Positions 21,232 to 33,465 of a stretch of DNA of 64,000 nucleotides are shown piece by piece (position 1 is the first letter of the stretch; each line of letters begins with the position of its first letter). Made by a program: the position numbers and the translations under genes. The notes below the pieces were generated by a model that did not search any database, was not told the DNA's origin, and saw only the letters and a program-made list of their open reading frames with translations. The stretch comes from Myxocyprinus asiaticus (Eukaryota > Chordata > Actinopteri > Cypriniformes > Catostomidae): assembly GCF_019703515.2 (NCBI RefSeq), contig NC_059347.1:21367001-21431000 (forward strand), in the 5' to 3' direction.

Positions 21232-22210
21232 TGCAAAGCAAGTTGTTTTTAGCTGTAAATGATGTAATACAGTGAAGAGGAATGCATATTGTATTAACTC
21301 TTCCCCCAAACCCGGACCCTTAACCTAACCATCAGTGGAGTAAAAATGTAAACCTCCGAATTGAGCTTGTCACTGTTTATGCAAACATGATCACTTCCTG
21401 GTTTCAACACAAGACGATAACCCAGGGCTGCGGCTGAATGCTAAGGTAGCTGCCTTGTTGCCTCGCTGACCTGGGTAAGGTCAGTGACTTAACAGACAGC
21501 ATTTGCATATGAAGGTAACTCCAGAAACTGGTTTCAAACAGGTTTGCGAGGCAGCACTACATCAGATCATTGCTAGGATACTAGCATTCATTTAGTCCAA
21601 CCGAACCACAAAGGACTAATAATCTAGATCAAATCAAGAGAGTTTTGGCGATAACAAAGCGTATATTTAATAACTACAATATCCAATTGTAGGTAGAAAT
21701 GGAATCAAAAGTGGAAAACAAATTACATGTATACACAAACTGGCAATCAAACATCTCTTCAGCCGCCATTTTCTTCTGCAGCTAAACCGCTGTGGATCCG
21801 CACGCACAGGATTGTAGGATTTCATAGACGGTGAAGGATACATCTGTGCTGCCTTCAAAAATCGTTCAGATGAAGGTATCTAAGTAGACAGGGAGTGACG
21901 TGAACATTGGATTCGGACATGCTTTCATCCTTTCCTACCTCTGTATACAGCCTCTGAAGGCAGCATTTTACTGTTTTCGGAAGCAGCACAGGTCTCCCAC
22001 CCCGCTGATGCTACATGATATCAGTTGCATTACAGGAGAGGGTAAACACATTTGCACTGATGCAAAAAAAATAAAAATTGTGTAATGGGGCTTGGTACTT
22101 ATCAGTAACTCAACATAATGACGCAGATGTCAGGGTACTGGAACATTCAGAAACAACATGCTGACTTCCTTTGTGATCATGTTGGATTGTCACCCTAACA
22201 TTTCAGACTA
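21232..22210. repeat. Dispersed repeat, split copy (shared with 43365-43740)
   Basis: AGCTGTAAATGATGTAATAC...GAGGAATGCATATTGTATTA...CAGTGGAGTAAAAA (21250-21345) matches 43367-43455. The later part (about 22050-22200: AGTAACTCAACATAATGACG, then TACTGGAACATTC and GTGATCATGT) matches 43650-43720. Between these blocks the present copy has about 0.6 kb of extra sequence (about 21420-22040), itself probably another insertion. Family not identified. Confidence 0.65.
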
Positions 22211-25200
22211 ACAAGTAAGACTTTATCACATGACAACCCAGCTGGAATATGGTAATGTTAACATAGACTTGCCTGTGATAGAGCAAGTAATGTACACCCT
22301 AATTCACACTATTGCAAATAAATAAATAATCAGGCCTTCACCAGTGCATCATTAGCAGAATGAAGAAAAAAATTTCTGCTAATACACACATCTTTTCTCT
22401 CCCCAGACTCACCTCACCCTCAGCTTCAATTCATTTGAGTCATGCTGAGGTATTAAAGCCTTCCTGTGTGTCGGCCCCTGGCCCAAATGACTATTGTCTT
22501 GGTGATGTACTGAAAATTGGAGGACGCTGAGCCCCAGACTCCCTGTGGACCCCTAAGGATGGAACAGCCAGACCTACATTAACCCCTTGCATTTTCAATC
22601 TCCTTCTCTGTTCCAGGGCCAGAGGCTTCAGAGAGTGCTACATTATTCATGTCCTTTTGAAATGATATGCTGTCTACCTGTGACCAGACATAATGAATTC
22701 TGACACTATTTAGAATGCTAACTGGCCTCAGCAATAACCCTAAGGAAAGATACAATTGTTATCTACCCTCTCTGACAATGTGCATTGAGAGTTAATATTT
22801 CTAGAGAATTGTCATACAATTAAATTTGGAATGAATTAATGTATTTTATGTGAAAATGTTTTGTTTTTGTTTAAACCAATGATCTTTCTAAGTAAATCCA
22901 TCTGGAGGAAATATATGAAACGAAGAATCTTGGGCATTTCATTTGTGTTACTTACCGTAGTATAAGTTAAAAATAAATAAATAAATAAAATAAAGGAAGT
23001 TAAACATCATTTTAGTCACACATGTATTGTGCTTCCAATCTCATGACAACCAGGACTAGTAAAAGTCATGCTTTGGATCGAGACCTGAGCCTCAGAGAAA
23101 TTGGAAAAAGGACCCATCTGTTAAGAGAATTCCAGAAAAAGCCCACGCCCTCAGAAAAAAAGGCTATGAAGAGGGGGATGGTGGTTGGGTATGGGGCGCC
23201 CCTTTCTGCCAGAGAGGAGATGCACATACCAAGAACTTCATCAAGAGTGGAAGACATCCATCATTCGCTTCAGCACCATGATAAACAACTCAGACCCAGC
23301 CATGGAGAACCCCAAATGGTGTGCCACCTCTACTCTGACAAGATAGATGTTCCAGCTACTTGGAACGTGCATCAAGTAAAGAGCAGACAAAGCAGCCCAT
23401 CTGCTGGTGGATTGAGACAAGACTGCATGATTTATTTTAATATTTAGCGTGCATACACAAAGTGTTATTAGCCATTTGGAGGGCGTTCCCCACTGGCGCA
23501 GCAAGTAATTGCTACTAAATGGCTATGTACAATGAAAGATCTCACAGCGCTAAAGCACATCACTTCCCTGTTGCAACTTTAAGTAATCACCATCAAACAC
23601 ATTTACACATTTAGATGCACCATGTGAAGTTTTTGCGTAGCAATAGGATTTTTTGGATTTACATAATTACATTTTTGTTATTTCAGATGTGGTTTTAACC
23701 CATCAGAGGGAAGAAATGGAGAAGAAAATATGTGCAGTTAAATCCTAGCATGCAAATGTTTGAAATAAAAGATGAGCACAGATTGTATGAAGTGCATGAT
23801 TTCCACATACCGCTCCATTCAGATTGAACTACAGAATGTGATTCCTCAGATGCCACAGTGGGAGGGAAAAAGCTTTGTTGTGGCCCTCTATGTGCTCTGA
23901 GGAGGGCCAGGATGGAGCTGAACCTAAAAATGACTGGAGTACCTGCCATTAAAATATGTTGTAGATCCAAAGGCAGAGCAAATGGGCTTCTTATAACAGG
24001 CTGTAAGAGACTAATTGTGTTTTGTGCCTATTGTTCCCAGTTTATTGGCAATAATTTCAATGAATTTAATGAGTTTGATTGGCTGCATAGCCTTTGACAC
24101 GCAGACACCCAGTATCATAACTTTGCACGACTATATGGTTAAATGTATTTTATTTTTTATTTAGCATTGTTTATTCCCTGCTTTCCACAAACTTTTGTGA
24201 ACAGACCTGCAACTCATTTTGGGTCACGACCCACCAGTTTAAACCATTGCTCTATAACATGCTTGGCACCAGTCAATTCTCATGAGAAAATGATTTTACA
24301 AGGATTTCCACAGCAGATTCACACCCACTGTGGATCACTTTTGCACCTAGCCACCCTTATAGTTCAAAATACTAACCACATTATTAGATATCATATTGAG
24401 AACAGAGGGCATGGTATGTTGGTTTAAAGGGATGGGGTTCTCCTTGGAGTGTTGTGACAGAATGCATCTGTACAACTCATGTGTGTCTGATACAATAAGC
24501 CAGCAGGCACCTTTATTATTACTAGAATGCCTAGAAGTACACAGATCCGGACAAATTGTTGGAAAAAAATCAATTATCTGTAATAGGGTTTCACCTATAT
24601 TAAGGTAGGTATCAAAGTTGCCATGTAGAAAAAGGTTTAGCAGGGCTCCAGTATCATTGACATGATTCTTGAATTACTGCAAAGATTTGTTAATAGTGTT
24701 AATAGTTAATAAAAGATATTGATAATTGGGGATCAACAGTATTTTTCTGAGACAGCTTATTAAATGCATTTAAAGCCATAATTACAGAACAAATAGAAAT
24801 AATTTTCCTCAGGGATTGTATTTGAATTAATATCACATTTGTCCTTTCAGCCTCTCAACATCATACTGTTGATTGCATGCATATCAATCAAAATTTTGGA
24901 CTAAAAATAATTAAAACAAATATGAAGTTGTCTGATAGATTTCATCATTTGTTTTGTGTTTTCATTTCTTAGCTGCAGCTAGGCTATACAGTCCCATCAT
25001 AAGCCTCTTCAATCTTATTCCAACTATTAATTCACTGTTTTGTATTTCCTTTGTAATCTCAACTTTTGTGTAAGATAAGAAATACACCACCTCAATTCTG
25101 GAAACCACGTTTGATGTTCAGTGGAATCAGAAAACTGCTCACTAACCCAGATTTTAATTTAAAGGATCATGTAAGTGTAGCTTTGATGTTTTATTCACCT

Positions 25201-26035
25201 GCCCTGCTCTTTAGACCTCATTAATACTTAAAGAGGAACAACAGAGAAAAAGGTTTGAGAAAAAGAGCTGATGAGAGCAAATGTGACTTCAGTGCGCACT
25301 GTAGGGTTTTACGAAAACAGCAACGCTTGATTAATCTCTCAAATGGATGGTGAGGTCTTGACCAATAAAATTCTGTCTACTCTCACGAGACTTGAATCGT
25401 AATGGTCATTTGCAGACCAGCTGTGGGCCTAGTTACATTAGAATAAGCTCATTATCATCAAAAAACATATACATTTGAATATTCCTTCTTAAAGTCAGAC
25501 TGAAACTACACTAACAACTGCAGTTAATTCAAGCTAATTTGCCATGCTAACGGGGAGGATTTGTATGATATATTTTTTATATTGTGGCAGACCATCCCTA
25601 TGATTTTGCCTGCAGGGGTTTTGTGGGGCATTAACTGATGTTAAGTTAGCCTGAAGCTGAAACACCTGCTCCCACTGTACGGCATATAAATGAGCTCTCT
25701 CTGAAGCCACAGGGAGTCTTGGCAAAGGGCAAAGCAAATGAATGATGTGTGTCATTGCCTTTTTTTGTACACATCAGTGTGAACCACTGTGCCAGTTTAT
25801 CTTTATTGTTCAGGGAGTTGCCACTGAGCCATGACAAGGTAGTAGGGGGCAGATAAAGGTAAATGCTATTGACTCATTGTGGGTTTCTGACAGATTTTTA
25901 GAATAAATATGTTAAAGAGATTTGACTACATTTCCTTGAGAAGTTACACATCCAATTATCTTTTTTCCTTTTTGAGTGCTTTATTGCATTATGCAGCTGA
26001 ATAATTAATTTGCCTGTTTGCTCTACAGCCTTAAA
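22211..26035. other. Longest low-repeat intergenic stretch
   Basis: About 3.8 kb in which I see no TE protein. There is an AAAT microsatellite near 22968-22990 and a possible hAT end at 24205-24252. The 141-codon ORF at 23022-23447 and the 91- and 94-codon ORFs have no recognisable domains. Conserved non-coding elements could lie here but cannot be seen from one sequence. Confidence 0.5.
24205..24252. mobile_element. Possible hAT terminal remnant
   Basis: TTTTGGGTCACGACCCACCA followed by GTTTAAACCATTG resembles the end of hAT (Charlie-like) elements, which typically carry GGGTCGCGACCC next to the terminal repeat. Only one end is seen. Confidence 0.4.
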
Positions 26036-26402
26036 AGGAATAGTTCACCCAAAATTGAAAATTATCTCATTTACAAAAGTTTCTCCTCCCTGCCCAGTAG
26101 GTGGCGATATGCACGAAGAATGTGCGCATAGGAGGACTGGTCGAAAGTGAAGATTTATAGTAAAAAAGGACTTAAATATTGATCTGATTAATATCCACAC
26201 CTATCATATCACTTCTGAAGACATGGATTTAATCACTTAAGTCGTATGGATTACTTTAATGCTGCCTTTATGTGCTTTTTGGATCTTCAAAATTTTGGTC
26301 ACAATTCACTTGCATTGTATGGTACAAAGTTGAGATGTTCTTCTAAAAATCTTTGTTTGTGTTCAGCAGAATAAAGAAAGTCATATACATCTGGGATGGC
26401 AA
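26036..26402. mobile_element. Fold-back MITE copy E, right end missing
   Basis: It begins TTAAAAGGAATAGTTCACCC, has a short left arm, the family centre CCCAGTAGGTGGCGATATGC, and a long right arm (GGACTTAAATATTGATCTGA through AAGAAAGTCATATACATCTGGG). It stops at 26402 where DIRS copy 2 starts; the expected terminal TTTTGGGTGAACTA is absent. Confidence 0.8.
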
Positions 26403-27110
26403 TTTATATACGCCACAACTGTAGTGTTGTCCGTACCAATCAGCACATGACTTCCTTGCACGTCTAATCGAAAGTCTTTCAGAGCCAACAGGACTGCTAA
26501 AAGTTCGAGGCAATTTATGTTATAGTTTGTGCACCTGTCCAGGTGCCAAATGTGGGACGTCCTCCGCATAGGACTCTCCAGCCTACTTTGGACACATCCG
26601 CACTGACAACTTTGTGTCTGCTCGTCTTGGTGAGTGCCACTCCTTGTGGATAAAACTCAGTTCTTCTCCAAATAGCTAGCTTGGTTATAAAGAGCCCACT
26701 GTACAAAGGTGCCACGGTTTGTTCCTGGCAGGCAGCACATGCCCTAACCCTGTCCCCACCCTAATCCTACAAAATGGAGCCTGTAAGGCAGAGTAGCCTG
26801 CCAGAAACAACAGATGGCACCTTTCTCCCATCACACTATAAAGTGACGAGGTGCCTCTAATCAAGTATGGGCTGTAATACACCACACTTTTTGGCAAACA
26901 GAAAATAACAGCTGTAGAAGCCTTTCTGCTGTTTGTCGGTATGTTCTCTATAGTACCTTTGGCAAGGAGAATCTGTAACTGAGCATAGAATCAGCACGTC
27001 CTGCACTGGCACGGTGGAGGAACGAACGCTGTTGAAACGTGGCAGCTTTTTCATTTCTTTTTCATTTTTCAACTTAAGCCCATATCCTGATTGGATCGAG
27101 TTCAGTACCA
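26403..27110 (-). pseudogene. DIRS pol fragments: RT start and RNase H
   Basis: 27110-26857 reads into RT start sequence ending GFYSCYFLFAKKCGVLQPIL. After a foreign block the reading resumes at about 26700-26515 (EFYPQGVALTKTSRHKVVSA, then GRPTFGTWTG) and 26569-26403 (INCLELLAVLLALKDFRLDV, then HVLIGTDNTTVVAYIN). The last is a DIRS RNase H, with the Glu of LELLAVL and the Asp of TDNT in place. RT motifs A-C are deleted. Confidence 0.75.
26704..26826. mobile_element. Small palindromic MITE-like block in DIRS copy 2
   Basis: AAAGGTGCCACGGTTTGTTC...TGGCAGGC at the left and GCCTGCCAGAAACAACAGAT...GGCACCTTT at the right are inverted repeats of about 28 bp enclosing about 60 bp. It lies in the gap where the DIRS RT core is missing. 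Confidence 0.6.
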
Positions 27111-27370
27111 GCTGGAGACCCCTGGAAAACCCTGCCATACGTCCAAGTAGCGGGTCAGGGGACACAGTGTTTGAACTGCATCTGTGGATTGAGTGCCACC
27201 AACCCTTGGGAGGTGGTCGCTCCAAATTTTCATAATGGTTAGAGCTGGAAAAGGCAACTGCAATGAGGTCTGCAAACTTTATTTGGTCATAACAAACATT
27301 TAGCATGGACCCAACAAAAACAGACATTTGGTCTTGAGCGAGAGGAAAATTGCAGGGACTCGGAGAAGTG

Positions 27371-27915
27371 TCACAGGCCTTCTTTGGAGCCAGGATAGAC
27401 TGGTCTGTGTGTGAGACCACACTTTGTATGTGCCAAACCATCAGGAACGTCCACCCAGAAGGAACTTTTTCGCAGGGACAGAATCCAGAATGCGCCACCT
27501 TCCTCTTTTGTGCAGGCCTCTGGGTATGTTTTTCTAACTGGCGGCTCTGTCTCCACTCTGCCAGAAGGCACAGGTTTAGTCAAGGGAACACTTTGTTTAG
27601 TTGGATGCTACCCCAAGGTAGAGTGCGAGTAAACCGTCTGGGTTATAGAGCTCTCCGCCTTGGCAGGATGTGTCTATAAGCCAGCGATTGCTTCTTTGCC
27701 AACTGAAACCTCTTGATGAAAGCATCAGTAGCATCACCAAACAGGCCCTGCTGACACACCAGGGCATTATGCAAGATGGCTTTGTCCCTGCTGCTCAGAT
27801 ATGACACATTTTGCCAGATGTGATGTTCAGCAGACACCAGCCTACCCATAGACCTGCCAAAAGCTTGTCTTGGTAGCCCAGAGCGGCAGATCTGTGGCGC
27901 GACACAGCTTTTGGG
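27371..27915 (-). pseudogene. DIRS gag C-terminal fragment
   Basis: The reading at 27915-27643 gives the gag C-terminal block: MGRLVSAEHHIWQNVSYLSS, QQGLFGDATDAFIKRFQLAK, then AYRHILPRRRAL. It parallels GDTVQTVVETFCAVKQQTAA in copy 1. A frameshift leads to 27583-27371, rich in Pro, Lys and Arg (TKPVPSGRVETEPPVRKTYP), the usual tail. The N-terminal half is missing, cut at 27912 by a small inverted repeat. Confidence 0.75.
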
Positions 27916-28115
27916 GAGACACACACCGTCTACACCGGACACGAGCGTCACCCATATTATAATCAATTATGCTGTCTACACTGGGAGCGTCCATTGTGCC
28001 GCGTCCGTTGTGCCGACAATAAATGGGTGTTTCGTTCCATTTTGCGCTGCAAGCACTGGCACTACTACACAAATTAAACAGTTTAGAACGTTTGTGTCGA
28101 TGTGTCCAGTATAAA
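27913..28115. repeat. Short inverted-repeat block
   Basis: GTCTACACCGGACACGAGCG (about 27929) and TGTGTCCAGTATAAACAGC (about 28101) are inverted copies over about 16 bp. The block abuts the truncated end of the DIRS gag. It may be a small DNA-transposon derivative; no target duplication is clear. Confidence 0.4.
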
Positions 28116-29049
28116 CAGCCTCTGATTCAGAAGATGTGGCGCTGTGCTCCGGCTTATATGCACACGATGACGAAAGCATAGGCAGAGAGCCAAGCGTGAC
28201 CAGCCAATCAACTTGGTTTAGTTTTTGATAACACTGGATTCCATGGGGAATATTGTTAAATATATTTAAATGCTGTCAGATTAACTTTGGCAGCCCTAAA
28301 ATACTACAACACTAAAAAAATAAAAATAATAATAATTAAAAATCTTAACGAAAATTTACAGTCATTGAATGAAACTAAGAAAAGAAAACTGAGAGGACAA
28401 AGTGTAAATAAATGAGAGAAATTAAAGCTAAACATTTTATTTTTACTATAATACCACAGGTAGCACACTGCATTTTTTTTTCAAACAAAAGGCTCTTTAC
28501 TAAAAGAGAGAATAAATAAATAAATAAATAAATACTCGATTTTGTAGCATTTTTTCTCAAATTGATGGAATCCACTGGTGCTCAGTCAAACAAAGGCTAG
28601 ATTCATATGAATTTGTAATCCTGCAGCAGATGTATCTTCTGTCATCCTTGCTCGCAGGGTGTAAAATCTTGCAGTTGTTGTAGATCTTAAACACTTGAGC
28701 TTCTTCTTCTCTGTCTCCCCATTTTCCCCAAAATCCTCTTTATTATAATGAACTGGATTTGGAGGTTTTAGACACCAGAGCAGACACCTTATCTGTCAGA
28801 GAAGATCAAAGGAGGACCCAGGTATAAAACTTACTGAGCTCAACTTGAGGAGCCAGCATTTAATTAGGACCTAATTGGCACATAGCTAAACATACCCACT
28901 GAGCAGAAGTAAACAAGCAGGAATATGATCCATGTGGCAGCAGGAAAATCTCCAGGGAAAACAAATACAGGCTGGGTGGTATTGGAAAGACTGAATATAA
29001 TATTAATAATATTAATATTAGTACATTAGCAGTTACACTGGCAAAATAA
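28116..29049. other. Intergenic, AAAT repeat
   Basis: Contains A-rich runs and an (AAAT)n tract near 28510-28532. No gene or element supported. Confidence 0.5.
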
Positions 29050-29944
29050 TATTTACTTGAAAGTAGGCTGATTACATGGGTGACTGATTTCCTTAGCTTT
29101 AGAACCCAGCAGGTTAAAATAGGTGGGTCTACTTCTGATAAAATTATTGCTTCAATAGTATCACCTCAGGGTTAATCACCATTATTATTTATTTTATATA
29201 CTAATTCTTGTTTAAGTACTTTTACGAATAGATATATCATTAAGTATGCAGACGATACTGCTTTAGTGAGCCTCTTACATGATGGGGAGGAAGAGCATAG
29301 GCCTGTCCTTGAGTTTTTTTTTAAAATGGTGTGAGAAATCAAATCTTCTCCTGAACATCTCCAAAACAAAGGAGATGTCTATTGATTTCAGAGAGCAGAA
29401 AATATCACATCCTACATTAATTAATGGGGAGCCTATTCAATCAGTAACAAATTATAATAAATACCTCGGTATAGTGCTTGACCACAAGCTTAAATGGGAC
29501 ATGTGGACCAATTATATAAGTAAGAAGACACAACAGAGAATGTATTTCCTAAATAAATTACTTTCCTTTAATGTCCACAACAGAATGCTTTTGAAGTTTT
29601 ATGGTGCTTTTATTGAAAGTGTTATGACTTTCTGTATTATTTGTTGGTATGGTAATGCTACCGAGGTACTGAAGAAAGTGGTAAGGAAGTAAGGAAAGTG
29701 GTAAACAATGGTAAGTAAATTGCTAGGGATTACGTTACTGAGTATAGAAAATATTTATAAAGAAAGAGTGTTAAATAAGGCAAATAATATTGTGAGTGAC
29801 AAAAGGCATCCTTTGGCCTCTGCTTTTGAATTGTTTCCATCTGGCCGATGGTATTGTGTTCCCCATTGTATGAAAAACAGGTCCAAATTATCTTTTATCC
29901 CTCAAGCAATTACATTTTTAAATTCTTCTTTTAATAGTTGTTAA
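29050..29944 (+). pseudogene. LINE reverse transcriptase C-terminal fragment
   Basis: The reading starts near WVTDFLSFRTQQVKIGG (29070-29130), has a stop right after SPQG in motif B (29174), then the catalytic KYADDTALVSLLHD near 29245-29285, NLLLNISKTKEMSIDF, and KYLGIVLDHKLKW. A short duplication at about 29680-29700 (GGTAAGGAAGTAAGGAAAGTGGTAA) shifts the frame. The last part (29708-29944) ends FELFPSGRWYCVPHC...SFIPQAITFLNSS, the normal C terminus. Inactive because of the 5' truncation, stop and frameshift. Confidence 0.85.
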
Positions 29945-30119
29945 CTGATGACCAGTTGGTCTGGTCATTCACTCATTAATTCCATTCATTATTCCCATTT
30001 TTTAATACTGTGTATGTTGTTTATATATGCCAGTCGTGATTTCTGATGTCTGTGTGATTATGCTGCAAACCCATTTTCCCTATGGGGACAAATAAACTAA
30101 CTAACTAACTAACTAACTA
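29050..30119 (+). mobile_element. CR1/L2/Rex1-group LINE, second lineage, 5'-truncated
   Basis: Only the C-terminal RT and 3' UTR remain. The 3' end is GGGGACAAATAAACTAACTA followed by (ACTA)n to 30119, the short microsatellite tail typical of this LINE group. Its protein differs clearly from the copies at 4.8 and 38 kb, so it is a separate lineage. Confidence 0.8.
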
Positions 30120-30364
30120 TTGTGATAAAAATATGCTGATGGAATTACAGAATAGATAATGCAAAGAGCTAAAGTTTACTTTTAATAGTGTGAATCATTT
30201 GCATATATTTTTTGTCACAGTTATGAATAATAATGACAAATATATGGAGCATTACATTATTTTCAATTTGTTTCTCTTCCCTAAAACACCCCATGAGGCG
30301 ACCCAGCTCCATAAAAAAACAAAATAAATAAATAATAATAAATAAAAAAAATAAGTCTAATATG
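30120..30364. other. Intergenic, AT-rich
   Basis: A-rich tract near 30310-30355. Nothing recognised. Confidence 0.5.
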
Positions 30365-30876
30365 TGTAGCCAAGTGGAGAAATTTTATGAGGTTTCTCAT
30401 GGATTGGACGTGTCCCCTTTAAGACCAGAGCTTTGCAACAGTGGAGTTTGGCTACACCCACTTTCCGGCACTGCCACTTGCTGGTTAGAATGTGAGAGCA
30501 TACGTTGTGCATGTGTTGTGCAAGAGAGCACCCGGTTTTGTTCATAATTCGGTTGATAATTCTTTGGGATGCAAATGGTTACATGTGTGGAGTTTGACCA
30601 CGTTTTCTACATGTGACAAATGGCCTCTACCATATTTCATTGCACCGTATTTCATTAGTTGTATTTCATTGTACTTATTTCCTTTATGTTTTTCATTTTA
30701 CCATTTTTCATTCTTTAAATAAGTATGAAAACACATTTTATATTTCTTTATATTTTTTTATTCCCTTTTTCAATACGGCCCCATCGACCGCTGTCTTATT
30801 AATGAACAACCATCAGAAGAAAACCCAAAAATATATTTTTATGTCCAGTGTGGTTATTTGCAGCCCACCGGCTACA
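30365..30876 (+). repeat. 5' LTR of Gypsy copy 1
   Basis: Starts TGTAGCCAAGTGGAGAAATT and ends CAGCCCACCGGCTACA, the TG...CA ends of an LTR (512 bp). It matches the LTRs at 53355-54169, 54255-55721 and, inverted, 57706-57967, but is shorter because the middle section (the GGTAAATATAAAATTCTACA block) is missing. Confidence 0.85.
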
Positions 30877-31156
30877 TTTTTGGACCCATTAGTGAGGTAT
30901 CTGACTGTTGGGAGCCAATAGGTCCATTTTTTTAATCTTTTTGAAATATGGTAGAGGTAAAGATAGGTGCCAGTGGGACACAGATTGGAGGCTGTGGTGC
31001 AGTGGTCCAGTGAACAGGTGTCGACCAGAGTTAACATGGCAAGGTGACGAGACTACTGGACAAGAGAGAGAGAGAGAGAGACTTTTTGTTTAACCCACAA
31101 GTGAACTGACACCTTTTTTGAACCGAGTTGAACCAAGATAATTTGAACTCTTCAAA

Positions 31157-31943
31157 ATGTCACAATCTGATGATGATAGTCCAGTATCACAAAACACTGA
31201 TGATGAACATGGTGCAGGTAGTAGTATGCATGATGTTCAGGGACAGATTCAAGAACTCAACAGAAAGCATGACGAGACCATGGCAGCTATTGCCAATTTG
31301 AGTAGAGAGCCAACCAGGTCTTATATTTATGTGCCAAGAGAATATCACATTCAACCATTCAGTGGTGATTTCAGCAAAGATGGGATACATGTTGATGAGT
31401 TTATTGAAGAAGTAGAGAGGGTGTTATATACTAGAAATTAGACCACAGAGAACCAGTTAGACCTCATACTCTCCCTCTTAACAGGTGCAGCCTTAGAAGA
31501 GGTCAAATTATGGATGGGAAATGAACCAAAGTGACCATGTGACCTCTTTGTGTACATGAGAGAAGCTTTTCGAGAAAAATGCAGTGTGTCTCAGTTATTA
31601 TAAACATTCAGTTAGTCAGCAACAGAAGTGTTGTATCTAGACATCAGAAGCCTTGTGCACTGCTCTTGGTATACCTGAGAAATACCATGCTATTTTTGAA
31701 GAAGTTTTAAAAATTGTAGCAGAACAAGGAAAAGCTATAGGAGAGCTAACACAAGCTGTCGAGAAACTCACTTTGCAGTGCACTAAGTCAGAACCTGTGG
31801 CTCATAGTAAACCCAAGATGCAGCCAAGGTTTACAGATGATGATCAGCTATTATGTTTCCTGTGTGATGGTGTAGGACACATAGCTAAGAAGTGTGTGAA
31901 GAAAAACAAACAGACTGTGACAGAGAATGCTAAATAGTCAGTG
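31157..31943 (+). pseudogene. Gypsy gag with CCHC zinc knuckle, broken
   Basis: It starts MSQSDDDSPVSQNTDDEHGA after an (AG)n leader tract. A heptad-like region (VQGQIQELNRKHDETMAAIA) leads to the gag core start REYHIQPFSGDFSKDG, then an in-frame TAG at 31441. The capsid centre (31444-31650) is frameshifted. The C-terminal part at 31653-31937 includes a perfect CX2CX4HX4C zinc knuckle (Cys, Cys, His, Cys at 31854-31895), which packages RNA. About 260 codons in total, short for a Gypsy gag. Confidence 0.8.
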
Positions 31944-32690
31944 CAGAGGTTGAAACCATGGGTATAGAATGTGGTTTTCTAGTAGTCAGAGATTCACAAA
32001 ACTCTTCTGCTGTACCAGCCCTCATTGGCATGAACATCATTAGCAAATGTAGACACGTGGTTCTTGCAGAGTTTGATACTACCCTAGATGGAGAGTTGTA
32101 GTCTGACTGGAGAGAGACATTTCAGCAGTTACCAGCAGTCTAGAAAAGCAAAGCGTAGTCCCAGTTGCTGGAAAGGACATGGTACACCTACCTGTTTCAT
32201 CAATTAAAACAGTAATGGTCAAGGGAGCAAAGAGTATGTTAAATGATGGTCCACGGGACTTCCAGTTAAAACCAGCGAACACACCCTTACATGGCGGTCT
32301 GATTGTTGTTCCCTCTCTTGTGTCTTCAGAGATTTCCTGTACAGGTTGTGAACCTCTCCCCAGAAGATATCTGGTTACAGGCCAGAACCAGACTTGGTAC
32401 TCTGTCTCGTGTCGAGAGTGTGAAGTCCAAAGAGACGTGTGAGGTGAGATTTCAGAGAATTTCTGCTGATCTTGAAGAGATAAGTTAAAAACACAAAAGA
32501 CAGTCAGTTATCGGAGGACAGCTCCAGAGGGTTTCTCAACAAGCTACACATTGGTGGTACTCATGAACAGCAGGCAGAGCTGAGTGATTTGTTGATGAAG
32601 TACTCTGATGATTTTGCACTCGATGATGAAGACCTCGGTTTTACAGACAAAGTGCAACATGAGATTCACATGGTGGATGATGTACCGGTG
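31944..32690 (+). pseudogene. Gypsy protease region, degenerate
   Basis: A reading near 31970-32100 includes PALIGMNIISKCRH, resembling the C-terminal half of a retroviral-type aspartic protease (the LGM...N block). The catalytic DTG is not visible. Stops and shifts follow up to the RT. The call depends mainly on position between gag and RT. Confidence 0.45.
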
Positions 32691-33465
32691 GCCAGCCTTA
32701 TAAGCGTATCCCACCTACTCAGAATAGGGAAGCCAGAGAACATATCACCAAGCTCCTAAAGAAAGGAGTGATCCAAGAAAGCACAAGTGCTTATGCTTCA
32801 CCTGTCGTGCTAGTTAGGAAAACTGATGGCAGGCTCAGGCTTTGTGTCGATTATAGGCAGCTGAACTCAAAGACCATGCGAGACGCATTTCCTCTGCCTA
32901 GGATAGATGAAAGCTTTGATGCACTACAAGGAGCAAAGTTATTTTCTTCCATTGATTTAGCTAGTGAACATTATCAAGTTGCTGTCCACGAGCGAGACAG
33001 GCATAAGACTGCATCTATGACTCCATTTGGGATCTTTGAGTATTCTCGGATGCCCTTTGGGGTTTGCAATGGACCTTCAATGTTTCAACGTCTTATGCAG
33101 GCTTCCATGGGTGAATGGATTTTTTTTCAGATCATGTTAGTGTACCTTGATGACATACTGGTGTACTCAGTGTACCCACTTTCCCTGAGCACTTGCAGAG
33201 ACTGGAAGTAGCCTTTAACAGACTAAAAGAAACAGGTCTCAAAGTTAAGCCTGAAAAGTGTCATTCCTTGCAGCAAGAAGTAACTTTCTTAGGTCATCAG
33301 ATCTCAGCTTGAGGTATTGGTACTGATCCAGCTAAAGTTGAAGCAGTCAAGCAATGGAAAATTCCCAGTACAGTTTAGGAATTACGCTCGTTCTTAGGGT
33401 TCTGTAGATACTACAGAAAGTTAATTGACGGTTTTTCTAGAATTGCCGGCCCCCTCCATGATTTT
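32690..33465 (+). pseudogene. Gypsy reverse transcriptase, interrupted
   Basis: The open stretch 32768-33211 shows the RT blocks in order: VIQESTSAYASPVVLVRKTD (primer side), LRLCVDYRQLN, LFSSIDLASEHYQVAV (motif A Asp), TPFGIFEYSRMPFGVCNGPS (motif B) and LVYLDDILVYS (YLDD catalytic box near 33140-33165). A frameshift at about 33175 follows. The continuation (33180-33460) contains EVTFLGHQIS-type and LRSFLGFCRYYRK-type sequence with stop codons. It would copy the element's RNA in cytoplasmic particles; this copy is dead. Confidence 0.85.

Larger units (their letters stand above)
26403..27915 (-). mobile_element. DIRS-type retrotransposon copy 2, heavily deleted
   Basis: On the minus strand it reads gag C-terminal part (27915-27371), start of RT (about 27110-26857), an unrelated 160 bp block with a small palindrome, and then the end of RT and the RNase H (26715-26403). 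The central RT with the catalytic residues is missing, as are the recombinase and both termini. It is flanked by MITE copy E on the left and by a small inverted repeat (27913-28115) on the right. Confidence 0.75.

Noticed and set aside
27014..27235. Plus-strand ORF in the DIRS copy 2 region
   Set aside because: Antisense of the DIRS pol fragment.
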